A DNA stretch of 64,000 nt from JBOGNO01 sp050747245 (lineage in GTDB: Bacteria; Acidobacteriota; Terriglobia; Acidiferrales; UBA7541), in assembly GCA_050747245.1 (NCBI GenBank), contig JBOGNO010000002.1, forward strand, positions 1 through 64,000. The letters run 5' to 3'. The notes beneath the pieces were generated by a model. The model did no database searches, was not told the DNA's origin, and saw only the letters and a program-made list of their open reading frames with translations. Shown here piece after piece: positions 48,728 to 58,359 of this stretch. Position 1 is the first letter of the stretch. Each line of letters starts with the position of its first letter. The translations under genes were made by a program, and so were the position numbers.

Positions 48728-50206
48728 TCAATCCGCCGGCTGCAAGCCTCCCTCGAATGCCGGAGAGGTTGCTGAACTGTGGCGCCGCCTGAGAAATTCT
48801 GCGTAACCAAGTACGAGCAGGAAGAACAAGGGCGGATGCCAAATCAAATTGGTCGACAAAAAAGAGCGAGCCGTAAGGATGGCAAGGACGCCCAGCATCT
48901 CGATCGCAAGCTGGTGTTCGGCGATGTCCAGGGGCATGCTGCGGTTCGCGCGGAACAGAATCCACCACGTTCCCAGCAGTGCAACGAGAACCGGTATCAA
49001 GCCAAGAATTCCGACTCCGACCAAAATCTCGACATAAGAATTGTGGACGGTAGAGGTTGTTGAAGCACCCAGCGGGGCCAAAACTGCAAAGCGCCCCGCG
49101 GCGTAAGCACCGAATCCAGTGAACGGCCGCTCCAAGAACTTTTCCCAGCCCAAGCCCCAGAAATCCATCCTCCCACTCAGGGAACCCCAGAGCGCGTCAT
49201 TCTGTCCCCGGCGGACATAGGCCCACAGGATCGGCGCCGCACTGGTGAGCTTCAGAAACAAACCGGTTGCAATCAGACCAATCGCCGCAGGCTTTCGCCC
49301 GGAAACCCAGAGCACTAGGAGCAGGGCCACAGCCAAGGCTGCCAAGGCCGAACGCGTTTGCGACAGAATCAAAGTCGTAAAGCTCCCCGCGAACAGAAGC
49401 CAATACCACGCGCGATTGCCCGAATGGTGGGGAGATTTCAGAAAGATGCGAACGAGCGAAACAATCGCAAGAACAGCGGAATAATCTCCTAAAGTGTTCG
49501 CATCCACCGGCGGGAGAACTCCATACAGGCGGAGCGGCAGAATCCCGGAAATATGAACCAGTGCCAAAGAAGGCCAGACCAGGACGCCCAGCCAGACAGA
49601 AGTCAGCAGGAGGCCATACAACGTGTAAGTCCAGTTCAGAAGCCCACGGTATTCCGGCGCGCGGTGGAGCACGCAGAGAATCACGGCGAGGACGCAAATG
49701 TCGACAAGATACTCGCACGACTTGTATGCCGTCCATGCCGGATAGACGGACCACAAGGAGGAGATGACGGAGAAAAGCCCATATACGGTGATCGCGCCGA
49801 GAAGGCCGCGAAATATGGAGGCTAGCCAAAACTCTTTTCGGAGGGCGAGACGAACGAGCAGGACAAGCGCCGCAATGCCGATGAGTACAATTCGAAAGGC
49901 AGCCCACGGATCCACGACCGTTTGTTCAATGTCATGCACATCGCGAACACGAATGACTATTCCGCTCAAGAAGAGACAGAGCCATAGCCAATGCCACCAG
50001 GTGAAGCTTTTTCTCCAGTCACGATAATGTCCGGTTCGCTGCTTCGCGTGCCGCAGAATTACAAACAGAACGGAAATAGCCAGCAGGAGAATGATCGCGG
50101 CAAGGGCAGGATCGAATCGTGCTGCCAGCATGTTGAAAAGCAACGAAACCACGACACCGACTAAAATGAAAGCCAACAGAAGCCGAATGGACAGAGAATT
50201 CAGCAT
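48728..50206 (-). CDS. O-antigen ligase / polymerase-like membrane protein
   Basis: 492 residues with about 12 membrane helices. The large periplasmic loop region typical of the Wzy/WaaL family contains SLSGRMDFWGLGWEKFLERPFTGFGAYAAGRF and TVHNSYVEILVGVGILGL; the conserved H in the HNSYVE loop is a family landmark. It joins or polymerises repeat units on the periplasmic face. The ATG at 50206 overlaps the upstream GT4 stop by 7 bp; a longer frame inside that gene was not used. Confidence 0.9.
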   Translation of the reverse strand: MLNSLSIRLLLAFILVGVVVSLLFNMLAARFDPALAAIILLLAISVLFVILRHAKQRTGHYRDWRKSFTWWHWLWLCLFLSGIVIRVRDVHDIEQTVVDPWAAFRIVLIGIAALVLLVRLALRKEFWLASIFRGLLGAITVYGLFSVISSLWSVYPAWTAYKSCEYLVDICVLAVILCVLHRAPEYRGLLNWTYTLYGLLLTSVWLGVLVWPSLALVHISGILPLRLYGVLPPVDANTLGDYSAVLAIVSLVRIFLKSPHHSGNRAWYWLLFAGSFTTLILSQTRSALAALAVALLLVLWVSGRKPAAIGLIATGLFLKLTSAAPILWAYVRRGQNDALWGSLSGRMDFWGLGWEKFLERPFTGFGAYAAGRFAVLAPLGASTTSTVHNSYVEILVGVGILGLIPVLVALLGTWWILFRANRSMPLDIAEHQLAIEMLGVLAILTARSFLSTNLIWHPPLFFLLVLGYAEFLRRRHSSATSPAFEGGLQPAD

Positions 50207-51441
50207 ATACGCTCCGAAGCGGGCCGGCTGCCCGAGTTCAGCGCGCGCAAGAAGTCGGCCTTGCGGCTCCAATCGAACTCTTCTTGAACACGCTGCCGTG
50301 CCGCGGCTCCCATGCGGACGCAACGAAGTGAGTCGCTGGCCAGATCCTCAAGGGCCTGAGCGAGACCGGCGACGGCTTCCTCGGGCGAGGTGGGCGGCAC
50401 CCTGATTCCGGTATCCTCGTTTAGCAGCATCGCAGGGCCACCACAATCTAGGCAAACAACCGGGCGGCCGGCGGCCATGGCCTCAAGACACACCCAGCCG
50501 CCTGAATCGTGGAGGCTCGGATGGAGAAGAACATCACATTTCCCCAGTTCTTGAATCACCTGCGTCCTCGGCAGGGAGCCCCAGAACTTCACGTTTGAAA
50601 CCACGCCCAGATCGATGGCAAGCTTCTTGAGGCGTTTCTTCTCCGGACCTGCGCCGATAATCCAGTATTCGGAAGAAGGAAACCAACGATGGAATTGGGC
50701 AAAGGACCGCAATCCGATATTGAGGCCTTTCCAGTGCAACAGGCTGCCGATACTTACGACTCGGAAGGGATTCCCCTGGCGCAGAGGAACCTGCTCGAGC
50801 CACTGAATCTCCTCCTGATGCATAGCAATTTGTGAGTGGACGGCGACCCGCTGGCATCCAAGGGCCTGCAGGCGACTACGCGTTTCCTCGGTGGTGGAAT
50901 AGACGCGCGCGGCTCGCTTCGCCGTGCGCCTGACGAAGGGATCCCATTCACCTCCCATGCGAGCCAATCCGCGCAGGATTTCGAAGAACTTTCCACGCAA
51001 GCTGTATGAGGACCAAAATCCAGATGGTGTGGTTTCTCCTCCGCCGACGGGGCCCCAAATGTATGGAATCGGAAGAAGTGAGAGAAAGCTGGGCATCCAG
51101 TAGGTCACAAAAGTCAGATGATGAGCGGCGTCGAATCGTACTTCGCGATGCAGTCTCCTGGCCAGAAAATACGCGCCGATCTGCCACATGTAGTAATACA
51201 GATAAAGTCCCCGGCGGCCCTTCTTCCAGAAGCGCGCCCAGTAAGGGAGATCGAAATAAATCCAGTGGACATTTGGGAGAGGTGCGAGCTTGAGAGCCGG
51301 TTCGATGGATTCGCGATTATTCTCGCGGGTAATGACCCACACCTCATGAAACCGGGCAATCTGGCGGACCAAATTCCAGCCAACGGCGGGCTCTGAGCCT
51401 TTCCCTGGCTCGCAAGCATACGCTGAAGCAAGAACGCGCAT
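50200..51441 (-). CDS. Family GT4 glycosyltransferase
   Basis: 413 residues from the ATG at 51441. The N-terminal ASAYACEPGKGSEPAVGWNLVRQIARFHEVWVITR is a recognisable GT4 subgroup signature. IGSLLHWKGLNIGLRSF, IIGAGPEKKRLKKLA, NVKFWGSLPR and the E-x7-E region LLHPSLHDSGGWVCLEAMAAGRPVVCLD complete the fold. The frame extends to 51720 through the flippase gene, but the N-terminal signature fixes the start. The flippase stop lies 5 bp upstream. Confidence 0.92.
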   Translation of the reverse strand: MRVLASAYACEPGKGSEPAVGWNLVRQIARFHEVWVITRENNRESIEPALKLAPLPNVHWIYFDLPYWARFWKKGRRGLYLYYYMWQIGAYFLARRLHREVRFDAAHHLTFVTYWMPSFLSLLPIPYIWGPVGGGETTPSGFWSSYSLRGKFFEILRGLARMGGEWDPFVRRTAKRAARVYSTTEETRSRLQALGCQRVAVHSQIAMHQEEIQWLEQVPLRQGNPFRVVSIGSLLHWKGLNIGLRSFAQFHRWFPSSEYWIIGAGPEKKRLKKLAIDLGVVSNVKFWGSLPRTQVIQELGKCDVLLHPSLHDSGGWVCLEAMAAGRPVVCLDCGGPAMLLNEDTGIRVPPTSPEEAVAGLAQALEDLASDSLRCVRMGAAARQRVQEEFDWSRKADFLRALNSGSRPASERIC

Positions 51442-51446
51442 GGCGA

Positions 51447-52742
51447 TTATGCTTTCTCCGCAAGCAAGGTCCGGGCGTGAACTTTCGCGCGGCGGCGAAT
51501 TTGCAACCAGCCCGAAATCACCGCGGCCAAGCTTGACAGAATCATTCCCGCAAGGATTCCACGGATTCCAAATAACAAAGCAGCGGGGATTCCGATAAGA
51601 AGTGTCACGCCGCTGGCAACACAATACGAAACAAACACCGAGGAAGGTTTTCCCATGGCGCGGAGGCCAATCGTGGGCCCATTGGCTACGACCCAGATGA
51701 TTGCTGACAAGGCGAGCCAAGGCAGGACCTCAGCGATGTCCGTGTAGCGATCATGGTAAAGAAAATGCAGAACGTGATAGCGGAAAAGAATCAGCAAGCC
51801 CCAGTACCCGAGAGACGAAACGGCGCACATTTTCATGATGTTTCGAGTAACGCCTTCCACAATCGAATGGCCACTTTCCTGATACTGACGGGCTGTATAG
51901 GGAAGCAAGATGAGGGTGAGGGCGGCGATCACCTGACTGAAAGGCGTAGATAAATTCATGAGTGCTCTGAGCCGGGCCGTCAGAGTCAAGCCGGCAACGC
52001 CGCCTACGACGAGGTAATAGATATTGTTCGGAATCCAGAATACGGTAGAACTCGCCAATGCCCACCGCCCATATTCCCAGTGACGAAGGCATATTTCCCT
52101 GGGAGTGGGCGGGGATGCACCATCCTGCAGTGACCTTCGGAACCGTGAAAGCAGAAAGCCGCCGCTTCCTCCGGCGGCGAGGGCCATTAGAAGAAAAGCA
52201 ACGAAGGGCGAGAGCAGGCCGCGGGCGCTGAGCACCCAAAGGCCGCTCAGGACCACGGCACAATAGGACAATGACCCAATGATGGTGCTCTGAGGCCGCA
52301 ACTGAAAATAGAACCCGGCACGAGCCAAGCCATAAAGCATGAGACACGGAGCTAACAGCGCTACGCCGAACAGCGCCCCAGGCAGGCTGGCAGAATGGCC
52401 GAGGGCTCGCGCAAACCAGGCGGCCGCTCCCAGGGCGATGAATATCGTCGCCGCAAGGGCCGCGTAAATCCGCAGCAGCCCGTGCATGTATTCGCGTTGG
52501 CACTCCTTGTACAGCGAAGAGCCAAAGACGGTCATGGGCTCATAGAGAAATGCCTGGAAGGAAGTAAAGAACAGAAGCACGATCGCGTAGGCCAGGCCGT
52601 AGGCACCGTACTGCTCCGTCGTCAAGCATCGCGCGAGGAGAATTCCAATCAGAAAGTTCGAGCCGGAGATCAAACCTTGGTCCAGAAGGGCGGCGGAGCC
52701 ATTCTTTGCCCAAGAAAGCCATTTTGGAATGGATGGATTCAT
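51447..52742 (-). CDS. Polysaccharide flippase (Wzx/PST-like)
   Basis: 431 residues with about 12-14 membrane helices arranged like MOP-superfamily exporters. The N-terminal half contains LISGSNFLIGILLARCLTTEQYGAYGLAYAI, a classic Wzx beginning. It translocates lipid-linked repeat units across the inner membrane. It is directly followed by a GT4 and the ligase, giving a Wzx/Wzy-type assembly unit. Confidence 0.9.
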   Translation of the reverse strand: MNPSIPKWLSWAKNGSAALLDQGLISGSNFLIGILLARCLTTEQYGAYGLAYAIVLLFFTSFQAFLYEPMTVFGSSLYKECQREYMHGLLRIYAALAATIFIALGAAAWFARALGHSASLPGALFGVALLAPCLMLYGLARAGFYFQLRPQSTIIGSLSYCAVVLSGLWVLSARGLLSPFVAFLLMALAAGGSGGFLLSRFRRSLQDGASPPTPREICLRHWEYGRWALASSTVFWIPNNIYYLVVGGVAGLTLTARLRALMNLSTPFSQVIAALTLILLPYTARQYQESGHSIVEGVTRNIMKMCAVSSLGYWGLLILFRYHVLHFLYHDRYTDIAEVLPWLALSAIIWVVANGPTIGLRAMGKPSSVFVSYCVASGVTLLIGIPAALLFGIRGILAGMILSSLAAVISGWLQIRRRAKVHARTLLAEKA

Positions 52743-52796
52743 TTGATTCGAGCTCAGTTGTAAAGAGAGTTCAAGAAGGGCAGCTGAGTCCGCTTT

Positions 52797-54116
52797 TCAT
52801 CTGCGCCCCAGTTCCTGAGCAAGCCGCTGATAGCGGTGACCGACTCCGGCGTGACTTTCGGAGCCTGCTTCTTCGACGAAATCGCAGACCGAGTGCAGGA
52901 GATAGAGCACGAAAAGATATTTTTGTTTCTCCACTCGTAATCCATGCCTCGCTTCCGCAGAACCCTTCTTTCCGAGCAGGCATTCCACCTGAGTCTCGAA
53001 GTGGAAGAGATCCCAGGCCAAGGGAAGCTCCCAATTTGCGGACTCCCAGTCAAAAACAAAAAGTTTTCCGTTGCGTATGCAGGTATTCCAAGGAGCGAAA
53101 TCTCCATGAGTGAATCCGCACGGAATCATCACGCCGTTGAGCGCCTCTCGCGCGGAGTGGAGGGCGGAGCGTGCCAATACTCGCCATTCGTCAGTTAAGT
53201 GCGATTCGCAGCGGTCCCAATAGTTGGCCACATCCTGCCACACATCCAGACCGGGCCGGTCAACTCGATTGGCAGCCTCGCGAGCTCGGAGAAAGGGTTC
53301 GTGAAGCGGCCCAAGTTCGGCTGGCCCAGGTTGTGAATCTCCGGCTGAGAGCAACAGGATCCATCCGTCACCCCAATCTCCCGCGTGAAGTACTCGGGGA
53401 ACAAATGGACGCAACTCGGGGACCCGTGCAATTCGCTCTAGCACATCACCACGCCGCTTCAACCGATGTATCGAGCTAATGGTGAGCGGCAACTTGGCAT
53501 AGGCGATCACCTCTCCAGAGGTACGCATAATTTGTACTGTCAGGCTCTGATAACGGCCCGGCCTGCCGACGGACATCGCAAAAATGGGCCGACGCTCCCC
53601 GGTGATTTCGCTAACAAGTCTTTGCAAGGGCAAAGGTTCGTTGGAGCGAATTAGAATTCGCTGGCGCGCCCAACCGGTCCAGCCAAGACGCGTCACCCGG
53701 CGCAGCAATTGCTTGAAAAACTTCGCACGGCGCGCATAAGGAGTGTAGATTTGCCAAGCGCTCTCCGTCCAACGCGGGTTGCCAAGCGGAATTACCCAGC
53801 GAACATCCTTCCGAGAGGGAAGTAGCGCGTATCTTTGGATACAAGCAGAATCGTTTTGCCGAGGGCTTTCCGAAATAGTTGTATTTGTTGAGTCGGTAAC
53901 AATCTTCTCTGAAGCGGCATCTGACAATTTCTTTCTGTCATGCTGAATGTTCGGTCCACTCGTCGGGCCAAGAAATGCCCGCAGAGTTTGTTGAAAGTCT
54001 ACGTTCAGGGGTGTGGCGGACTCGAACAAATCAAGTTCCAAATTGAGAGGATTGATGGGAGGCTTCCTGGGTCTCGCTTTTGGGTATCGCAGTAACAGGT
54101 CCAAATTGCGCGTCAC
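52797..54116 (-). CDS. APH-type phosphotransferase in polysaccharide locus
   Basis: 439 residues. The C-terminal half is an aminoglycoside-phosphotransferase-fold kinase: CGFTHGDFAPWNTCIRNGKLFVFDWESANWE contains the HGDxxPxN catalytic loop and DWE metal motif. The N-terminal 230 residues are a variable region with a degenerate N-lobe (VIAYAKLPL supplies a candidate ATP-binding lysine). The start overlaps the preceding gene by 86 bp; TTG codons at 54041 and 54029 are alternative starts near the overlap. With the TMK fusion and ATP-grasp genes just upstream it suggests modification of sugars or precursors by phosphate or amino-acid groups. The substrate is unknown. Confidence 0.8.
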   Translation of the reverse strand: MTRNLDLLLRYPKARPRKPPINPLNLELDLFESATPLNVDFQQTLRAFLGPTSGPNIQHDRKKLSDAASEKIVTDSTNTTISESPRQNDSACIQRYALLPSRKDVRWVIPLGNPRWTESAWQIYTPYARRAKFFKQLLRRVTRLGWTGWARQRILIRSNEPLPLQRLVSEITGERRPIFAMSVGRPGRYQSLTVQIMRTSGEVIAYAKLPLTISSIHRLKRRGDVLERIARVPELRPFVPRVLHAGDWGDGWILLLSAGDSQPGPAELGPLHEPFLRAREAANRVDRPGLDVWQDVANYWDRCESHLTDEWRVLARSALHSAREALNGVMIPCGFTHGDFAPWNTCIRNGKLFVFDWESANWELPLAWDLFHFETQVECLLGKKGSAEARHGLRVEKQKYLFVLYLLHSVCDFVEEAGSESHAGVGHRYQRLAQELGRR

Positions 54117-55533
54117 TCGTGCGAGACAGCCATCCGCGATGCCGGCTTTGGAAGCGTCGATCCATGTATTCCACTAGCGCATCCATCGCTACCGAAGCCG
54201 TTCCTTCCGGACCCACCTCGGCTTTGATAAGAATGGAAGCTGGAAGTCTATTGGCCAGTTTGCTGTAGGCTTTGCGGAGCCGGCGGACTTCCTCGAATGG
54301 GATCTCAAATTTGCGGGATAGAATTTTCTCTTCCTCCGCATCGAGGATAAATTCAATCGAATTGCCCGGAGGAAGCAATCGGCTTAAAACAGTGGGAAGC
54401 CATGCCGGGCCGCCGTAGCGGTAACGAAGAGGGTCAACTTGCGCATCCAAGAAATGGCGGTCAAAAATGATCAGCGTCGAACGGGCGAGCAACGGCCGGA
54501 CAACGAAGACGTACCCCAGCCAGTAATCCAACAAGACGCAAAAGAGACGCACGGACGAAGAGATCGGCCTCCGGGCGCTATCGGAATGCGGATTCCTGAT
54601 TCCGTCGCCATACTGTTTTGTCGGGGTCAAGAAGCCGGGACGCCAGTGGAATAGTCGCTGCCGCCGGAACGGAATTCCGGTTTGCTCAAAGAGTCGCGCG
54701 GCAAGCGTGCTCTTGCCGATTCCGTCCGGGCCCATCACTACGAGAACTACGCCAGTGGGTTGAATCCATCGGCGGGCTCTGCGCCACCCATCGGTGATGA
54801 GATACGCAGCGAATCTTGCCGGAGTTTTCAGCAAGCTTGAGTACCAAAGCTCATTCTTGAGTTGTGGAAAAAGCTCTGCGATGCGCCCGTTTAAGCAAGC
54901 ATCAGTGATGCGTTCTGCCCACCTTTGGCGAAAGATCCGTTCAAGGATGCGGACGGATTCCGACCTCCCGAGCTCGAGAGCCAACGTCTGCAGACGCGCC
55001 GACTGCGCGGCAGAGATTCTGGCTTTCCAGATTTTCTTCAGAAGCAGGTAAGAAAATTCAGTGCTGGCCGAAGATACCCAAAACACGTCGTTTTTCCGAC
55101 GTTCTGAAACCAGAGATTCACCAGAAGCGGCGAACAAGCCGCCCCGCCGATGTTCGCTGATAATATCCAGAGCGGCAAATTTATGCAGCGAGCCTTCGGT
55201 CCAGGAAAATACAAAATAGTCAGCATGCACAAGATAATTGAGGCGCTGAATGAGGCGATAGCCTTGCTCTCGCATGGCAAAAAAAACAAGCGGAAGTTTG
55301 TCCACGTCCTCGGGGTGAACAGCGATGTCCAGATCGCTGGTCAATTCCCAAGGGAGTTTCTCCCAGGAATGCAAGACACAGTAGCGGACATCCTGCGAAT
55401 CCAGGGCAGAGAAAAGGGTACGAAGAAATTTGGCTTCACTATGAGTGCGATCGCATGGTGGAGGAGCCTGAGGCCCAAAGGTGCGAATTGCATTCGTGAT
55501 CAGGGCCCCGCCCGATTGTGCCAAAGTACTCAT
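54031..55533 (-). CDS. Nucleotidyltransferase-like - thymidylate-kinase-like fusion
   Basis: 500 residues. Residues about 30-130 look like a minimal nucleotidyltransferase fold (CVLHSWEKLPWELTSDLDIAVHPEDVDKL with a DxD-like SDLDIAV). A helical spacer follows. The C-terminal 240 residues are a P-loop kinase with Walker A GPDGIGKSTLA, LIIFDRHFLDAQVDPLRYRYGG and KILSRKFEIPFEEVRRLRKAY, TMK-like. Proteins of this sort are recurrent in surface-polysaccharide clusters, usually without a known substrate. The frame is open to 55572, but ATG 55533 is the better start. Confidence 0.8.
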   Translation of the reverse strand: MSTLAQSGGALITNAIRTFGPQAPPPCDRTHSEAKFLRTLFSALDSQDVRYCVLHSWEKLPWELTSDLDIAVHPEDVDKLPLVFFAMREQGYRLIQRLNYLVHADYFVFSWTEGSLHKFAALDIISEHRRGGLFAASGESLVSERRKNDVFWVSSASTEFSYLLLKKIWKARISAAQSARLQTLALELGRSESVRILERIFRQRWAERITDACLNGRIAELFPQLKNELWYSSLLKTPARFAAYLITDGWRRARRWIQPTGVVLVVMGPDGIGKSTLAARLFEQTGIPFRRQRLFHWRPGFLTPTKQYGDGIRNPHSDSARRPISSSVRLFCVLLDYWLGYVFVVRPLLARSTLIIFDRHFLDAQVDPLRYRYGGPAWLPTVLSRLLPPGNSIEFILDAEEEKILSRKFEIPFEEVRRLRKAYSKLANRLPASILIKAEVGPEGTASVAMDALVEYMDRRFQSRHRGWLSRTSDAQFGPVTAIPKSETQEASHQSSQFGT

Positions 55534-55616
55534 GAATCTTCTTTGCCGAGTTTGTGCTGATCCTTCATGCAAGCGATGGTGAGTGGTTCCATTGGAATCG
55601 CACTACGACTATCAAA

Positions 55617-56885
55617 TCAGGACTTCCCGAACCGAGCCTGGACGGGCGACAGTTGGGCTGCCGGGTCCCGCTGCGCTCGTCGTCGAAGCCTGTCGTAAAC
55701 TCTAACGGAAATGTCCCGGACGCGCATGATGAGCATCTTGAAAAAGGGCAACAAATCATCGGTAGCAAAAAATGCTGCCTCCTCTACCCCGTGAAAAGAC
55801 TTAATCCACTCTTTCAGACCTAGCTTTCCGTCACGGAAGTAACGCAAACAGGACAAGGTGTCCAAGTCTTCGACCCACCATTTACGGCCGTCGCGGGCTG
55901 TGCCGGAAGGTACCGGTTGCCCCGTCATGTGGAGGTAAAGGGCTCTGGCGACATCCATTCCGTTTTGGGCAACGAAGAGTCGAAAGGTCGCGCCGATCCG
56001 CGGATTGATGTCGAGTACTTTGTATTGGCCATCCCGCGCATCATATCGATAGCCGATATCAAGAATTCCTTTGTACCCAATCGCCTTCATGAAGGATTTG
56101 GTGGTTTTTTCTATGATTTCATTCTTGAGACAGATTCCGAGACTGGTAACGCCAGTGTAAACTGGAGCCTGACGGATTTTCTTACCGGTGAACCCAATAA
56201 GACAGTCGGAATGCGCATCAAAATATCCATTGAACATCCAAATCGTATTTTCTCCGCCGGGGATGTATTCCTGCAGCATCAGATTGGGGTCATCCCAATC
56301 CTCGATAGTTTCGTATTTTTCGAGCAATTCACGCTCGGTGTGTACAATGAACATCTTCTTGCCTGTACGCTTCCACAACGTACCTCCGTGGATCCCTTTC
56401 AGCACAACGGGATACGCGACGGTTCGGGCGAAATCGATGACTTCTGCCGCGGAGCTCGGAAAAAGGGTCTCCGGGGCGGGGACTCCGAATTTCCTTGCCA
56501 AAAAGTATGCTTCTTTCTTGCTCGCCAGTGTGCGGACCAAGGCAGCGCTCTGGATCGGAAACAAGAACCAATCTTGGAGTGCCTGGGCATGCTCTGAGAC
56601 AAACATGCTGGCTTCGTCGGTGGTGGGAATCAGGATTGAGCGTCTTCCGATTTGTTGTCCCACTTGCAACAGGTAGCTCAAGGATTCTTGCGCCGGGCGA
56701 TTGTCGAAGTCCCACAAAAAGTTTCTGTGACAATATCGAGAAGCAATAGTCGGCGCGTAGCGGTCGGCGTCTACGTTATAGAGCGGCACGCCGAGGCGAC
56801 CGAGGCTACGCATGATATTGAGGCCGCCGTGGCTCACCGACTTCAAGACCACAACCGGAGTAAGAGTTTTGTCAGGCCTATTCAT
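55617..56885 (-). CDS. ATP-grasp ligase-like protein
   Basis: 422 residues. N-terminal LKSVSHGGLNIMRSLGRLGVPLYNVDAD is a Rossmann-like preATP domain. The ATP-grasp part has AYPVVLKGIHGGTLWKR (two lysines binding ATP) and LMLQEYIPGGENTIWMFNGYFD. The metal-site segment is VLDINPRIGATFRLFVAQNG, with D and N/E-type residues. ATP-grasp enzymes of this class form amide or ester links, for example amino-acid to sugar-acid ligation. In the locus it may decorate the polymer. The C-terminal 60 residues are basic and unconserved. Confidence 0.87.
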   Translation of the reverse strand: MNRPDKTLTPVVVLKSVSHGGLNIMRSLGRLGVPLYNVDADRYAPTIASRYCHRNFLWDFDNRPAQESLSYLLQVGQQIGRRSILIPTTDEASMFVSEHAQALQDWFLFPIQSAALVRTLASKKEAYFLARKFGVPAPETLFPSSAAEVIDFARTVAYPVVLKGIHGGTLWKRTGKKMFIVHTERELLEKYETIEDWDDPNLMLQEYIPGGENTIWMFNGYFDAHSDCLIGFTGKKIRQAPVYTGVTSLGICLKNEIIEKTTKSFMKAIGYKGILDIGYRYDARDGQYKVLDINPRIGATFRLFVAQNGMDVARALYLHMTGQPVPSGTARDGRKWWVEDLDTLSCLRYFRDGKLGLKEWIKSFHGVEEAAFFATDDLLPFFKMLIMRVRDISVRVYDRLRRRAQRDPAAQLSPVQARFGKS

Positions 56886-56927
56886 TCAGCGGAGAACTCC
56901 TGAGCGGGTGTAAGTTGTTTAAACGCG

Positions 56928-58307
56928 TCACACCTGGCTCGCTTCCAACACTCTTTCTCCCTCGCATGAGGACACAATTTCCTCAGTCCGAGCCGGAGAA
57001 AGGAGGCATTGTAAAGGGGCGCAAGGATAGACAGCGACTTTGAGTCTTTTCTTGCCAGGTTGTTCTCCTCGGACGGCTTGCACGATGTCCTCCCAAGAGT
57101 CCTTCACTTGAATGCCGCGAATCTGCGAGGGAAATAGCGCTGCATGGCTTCCCGGACGATAGAGCCAGAATGGATTTTCGGGCACCCGCTGGTTCTGGGC
57201 ACTCGAGTGCAGTGCGGTCCCTGATTTATTGAATCTTGCCTTCACGCGACTGCGGAGTGCCGCAGCAGCCTTCCGCAAGAACCTCCGAGGACCCAGAGCA
57301 TATAGGGACCGAGCCCCTGTTTGGACGCGACGAAACCGCGGTGCGTTCACAAAGGGAAAAAGACCATGATGGCCGGTGCCTTCGCTGCACGATGCGATCA
57401 CAATTCGGGAGGCTCCGCGAGCACACCGGCGGAGCGGTTCCATGCCCTTCATCCAAGCGAACGTCAAGGAAAGATCTTCGGGATAGGCATTGGAAATTAC
57501 CACATCCTCATTCTCAGGAGCGGGTGCCGAGTAAGCCTCACTCGAGAAAGCGGCCGCTTCTGCATAGAAAACACGATAGTCTCCGCAGCGGATGCCGACC
57601 GGTTCTCGACGATGATTCACATGGACAGAAATAAGCGTTTTCAGACTAATCATTTCTGCAATTTCATTCAGTTCATTCCGAAAGTAATTCTTTCCTGAGC
57701 CTCCCCAACCCTTGCCCGAATGCCCATAGTGCAAATGCAAGATGGATTGAAAGCCAAGGATACCCAAAGCAAGCTTCGAGCCTCCGCCAAAACCGGCCGT
57801 GTGGTTGGGATAAACGCCCCCAATTCCGAGAACAAAATCGCTGGTAACAACCTCATGGTTGGCGAAGACCGGAGTACCGTAGGAGGTCCTGCCAATCTTC
57901 ACGTTGTCACGCTTGCAATCGTGCAGAATGATCCGGCAAGAAGCCGCAGCTTCCACACCAACTTTTCGGGAGACAGCGCTCATTGGTGAAGGGGCGTGCG
58001 TGCCGCTGGCGACTAAAATCCTCACCTGTTCGCTGGAAATGCCGGACTTTCGAAAGCTACGCAAAAGAAATGGGATTACTCGGGCAGCCGGTGTGGGCCG
58101 ATTGAGGTCATCGACAATTATCAGTGGCCGAGTCTTGTCTCGGCACAATTCGGCGATGGGAGGCTGGCCGACAGGGCGGTCCAGAATGGAAGAGATTTTT
58201 TCATCGGAAAGGGGCGGAGGCGTTTTCGGCCAATGAAAAGTCACGTCCCAGTCCTTTGGAAAAGCAAGGTCGAGGGGCAGGTCGCCATACCATGCGGCAG
58301 TTCGCAT
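56928..58307 (-). CDS. LarA-like (nickel-pincer lactate-racemase superfamily) protein
   Basis: 459 residues. The LarA N-terminal domain is recognisable: IIVDDLNRPTPAARVIPFLL, ILVASGTHAP, and GGVYPNHTAGFGGGSKLALGILGFQSILHLHYG, which includes the histidine, lysine and histidine around the NPN/nickel-pincer site of LarA. The C-terminal domain is variable. LarA enzymes racemise or epimerise 2-hydroxyacids and need LarB, LarC and LarE for the cofactor; none of these is present in the window. The longest frame starts at 58412, overlapping the methyltransferase gene. ATG 58307 is preferred, although the extension resembles the family in part. Its role in a glycan locus is unclear. Confidence 0.8.
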   Translation of the reverse strand: MRTAAWYGDLPLDLAFPKDWDVTFHWPKTPPPLSDEKISSILDRPVGQPPIAELCRDKTRPLIIVDDLNRPTPAARVIPFLLRSFRKSGISSEQVRILVASGTHAPSPMSAVSRKVGVEAAASCRIILHDCKRDNVKIGRTSYGTPVFANHEVVTSDFVLGIGGVYPNHTAGFGGGSKLALGILGFQSILHLHYGHSGKGWGGSGKNYFRNELNEIAEMISLKTLISVHVNHRREPVGIRCGDYRVFYAEAAAFSSEAYSAPAPENEDVVISNAYPEDLSLTFAWMKGMEPLRRCARGASRIVIASCSEGTGHHGLFPFVNAPRFRRVQTGARSLYALGPRRFLRKAAAALRSRVKARFNKSGTALHSSAQNQRVPENPFWLYRPGSHAALFPSQIRGIQVKDSWEDIVQAVRGEQPGKKRLKVAVYPCAPLQCLLSPARTEEIVSSCEGERVLEASQV

Positions 58308-58359
58308 TGTCTGGTCGAGAGTCACGGTCGGGACGAAGCGGGCATGAGGATCAATGCTC

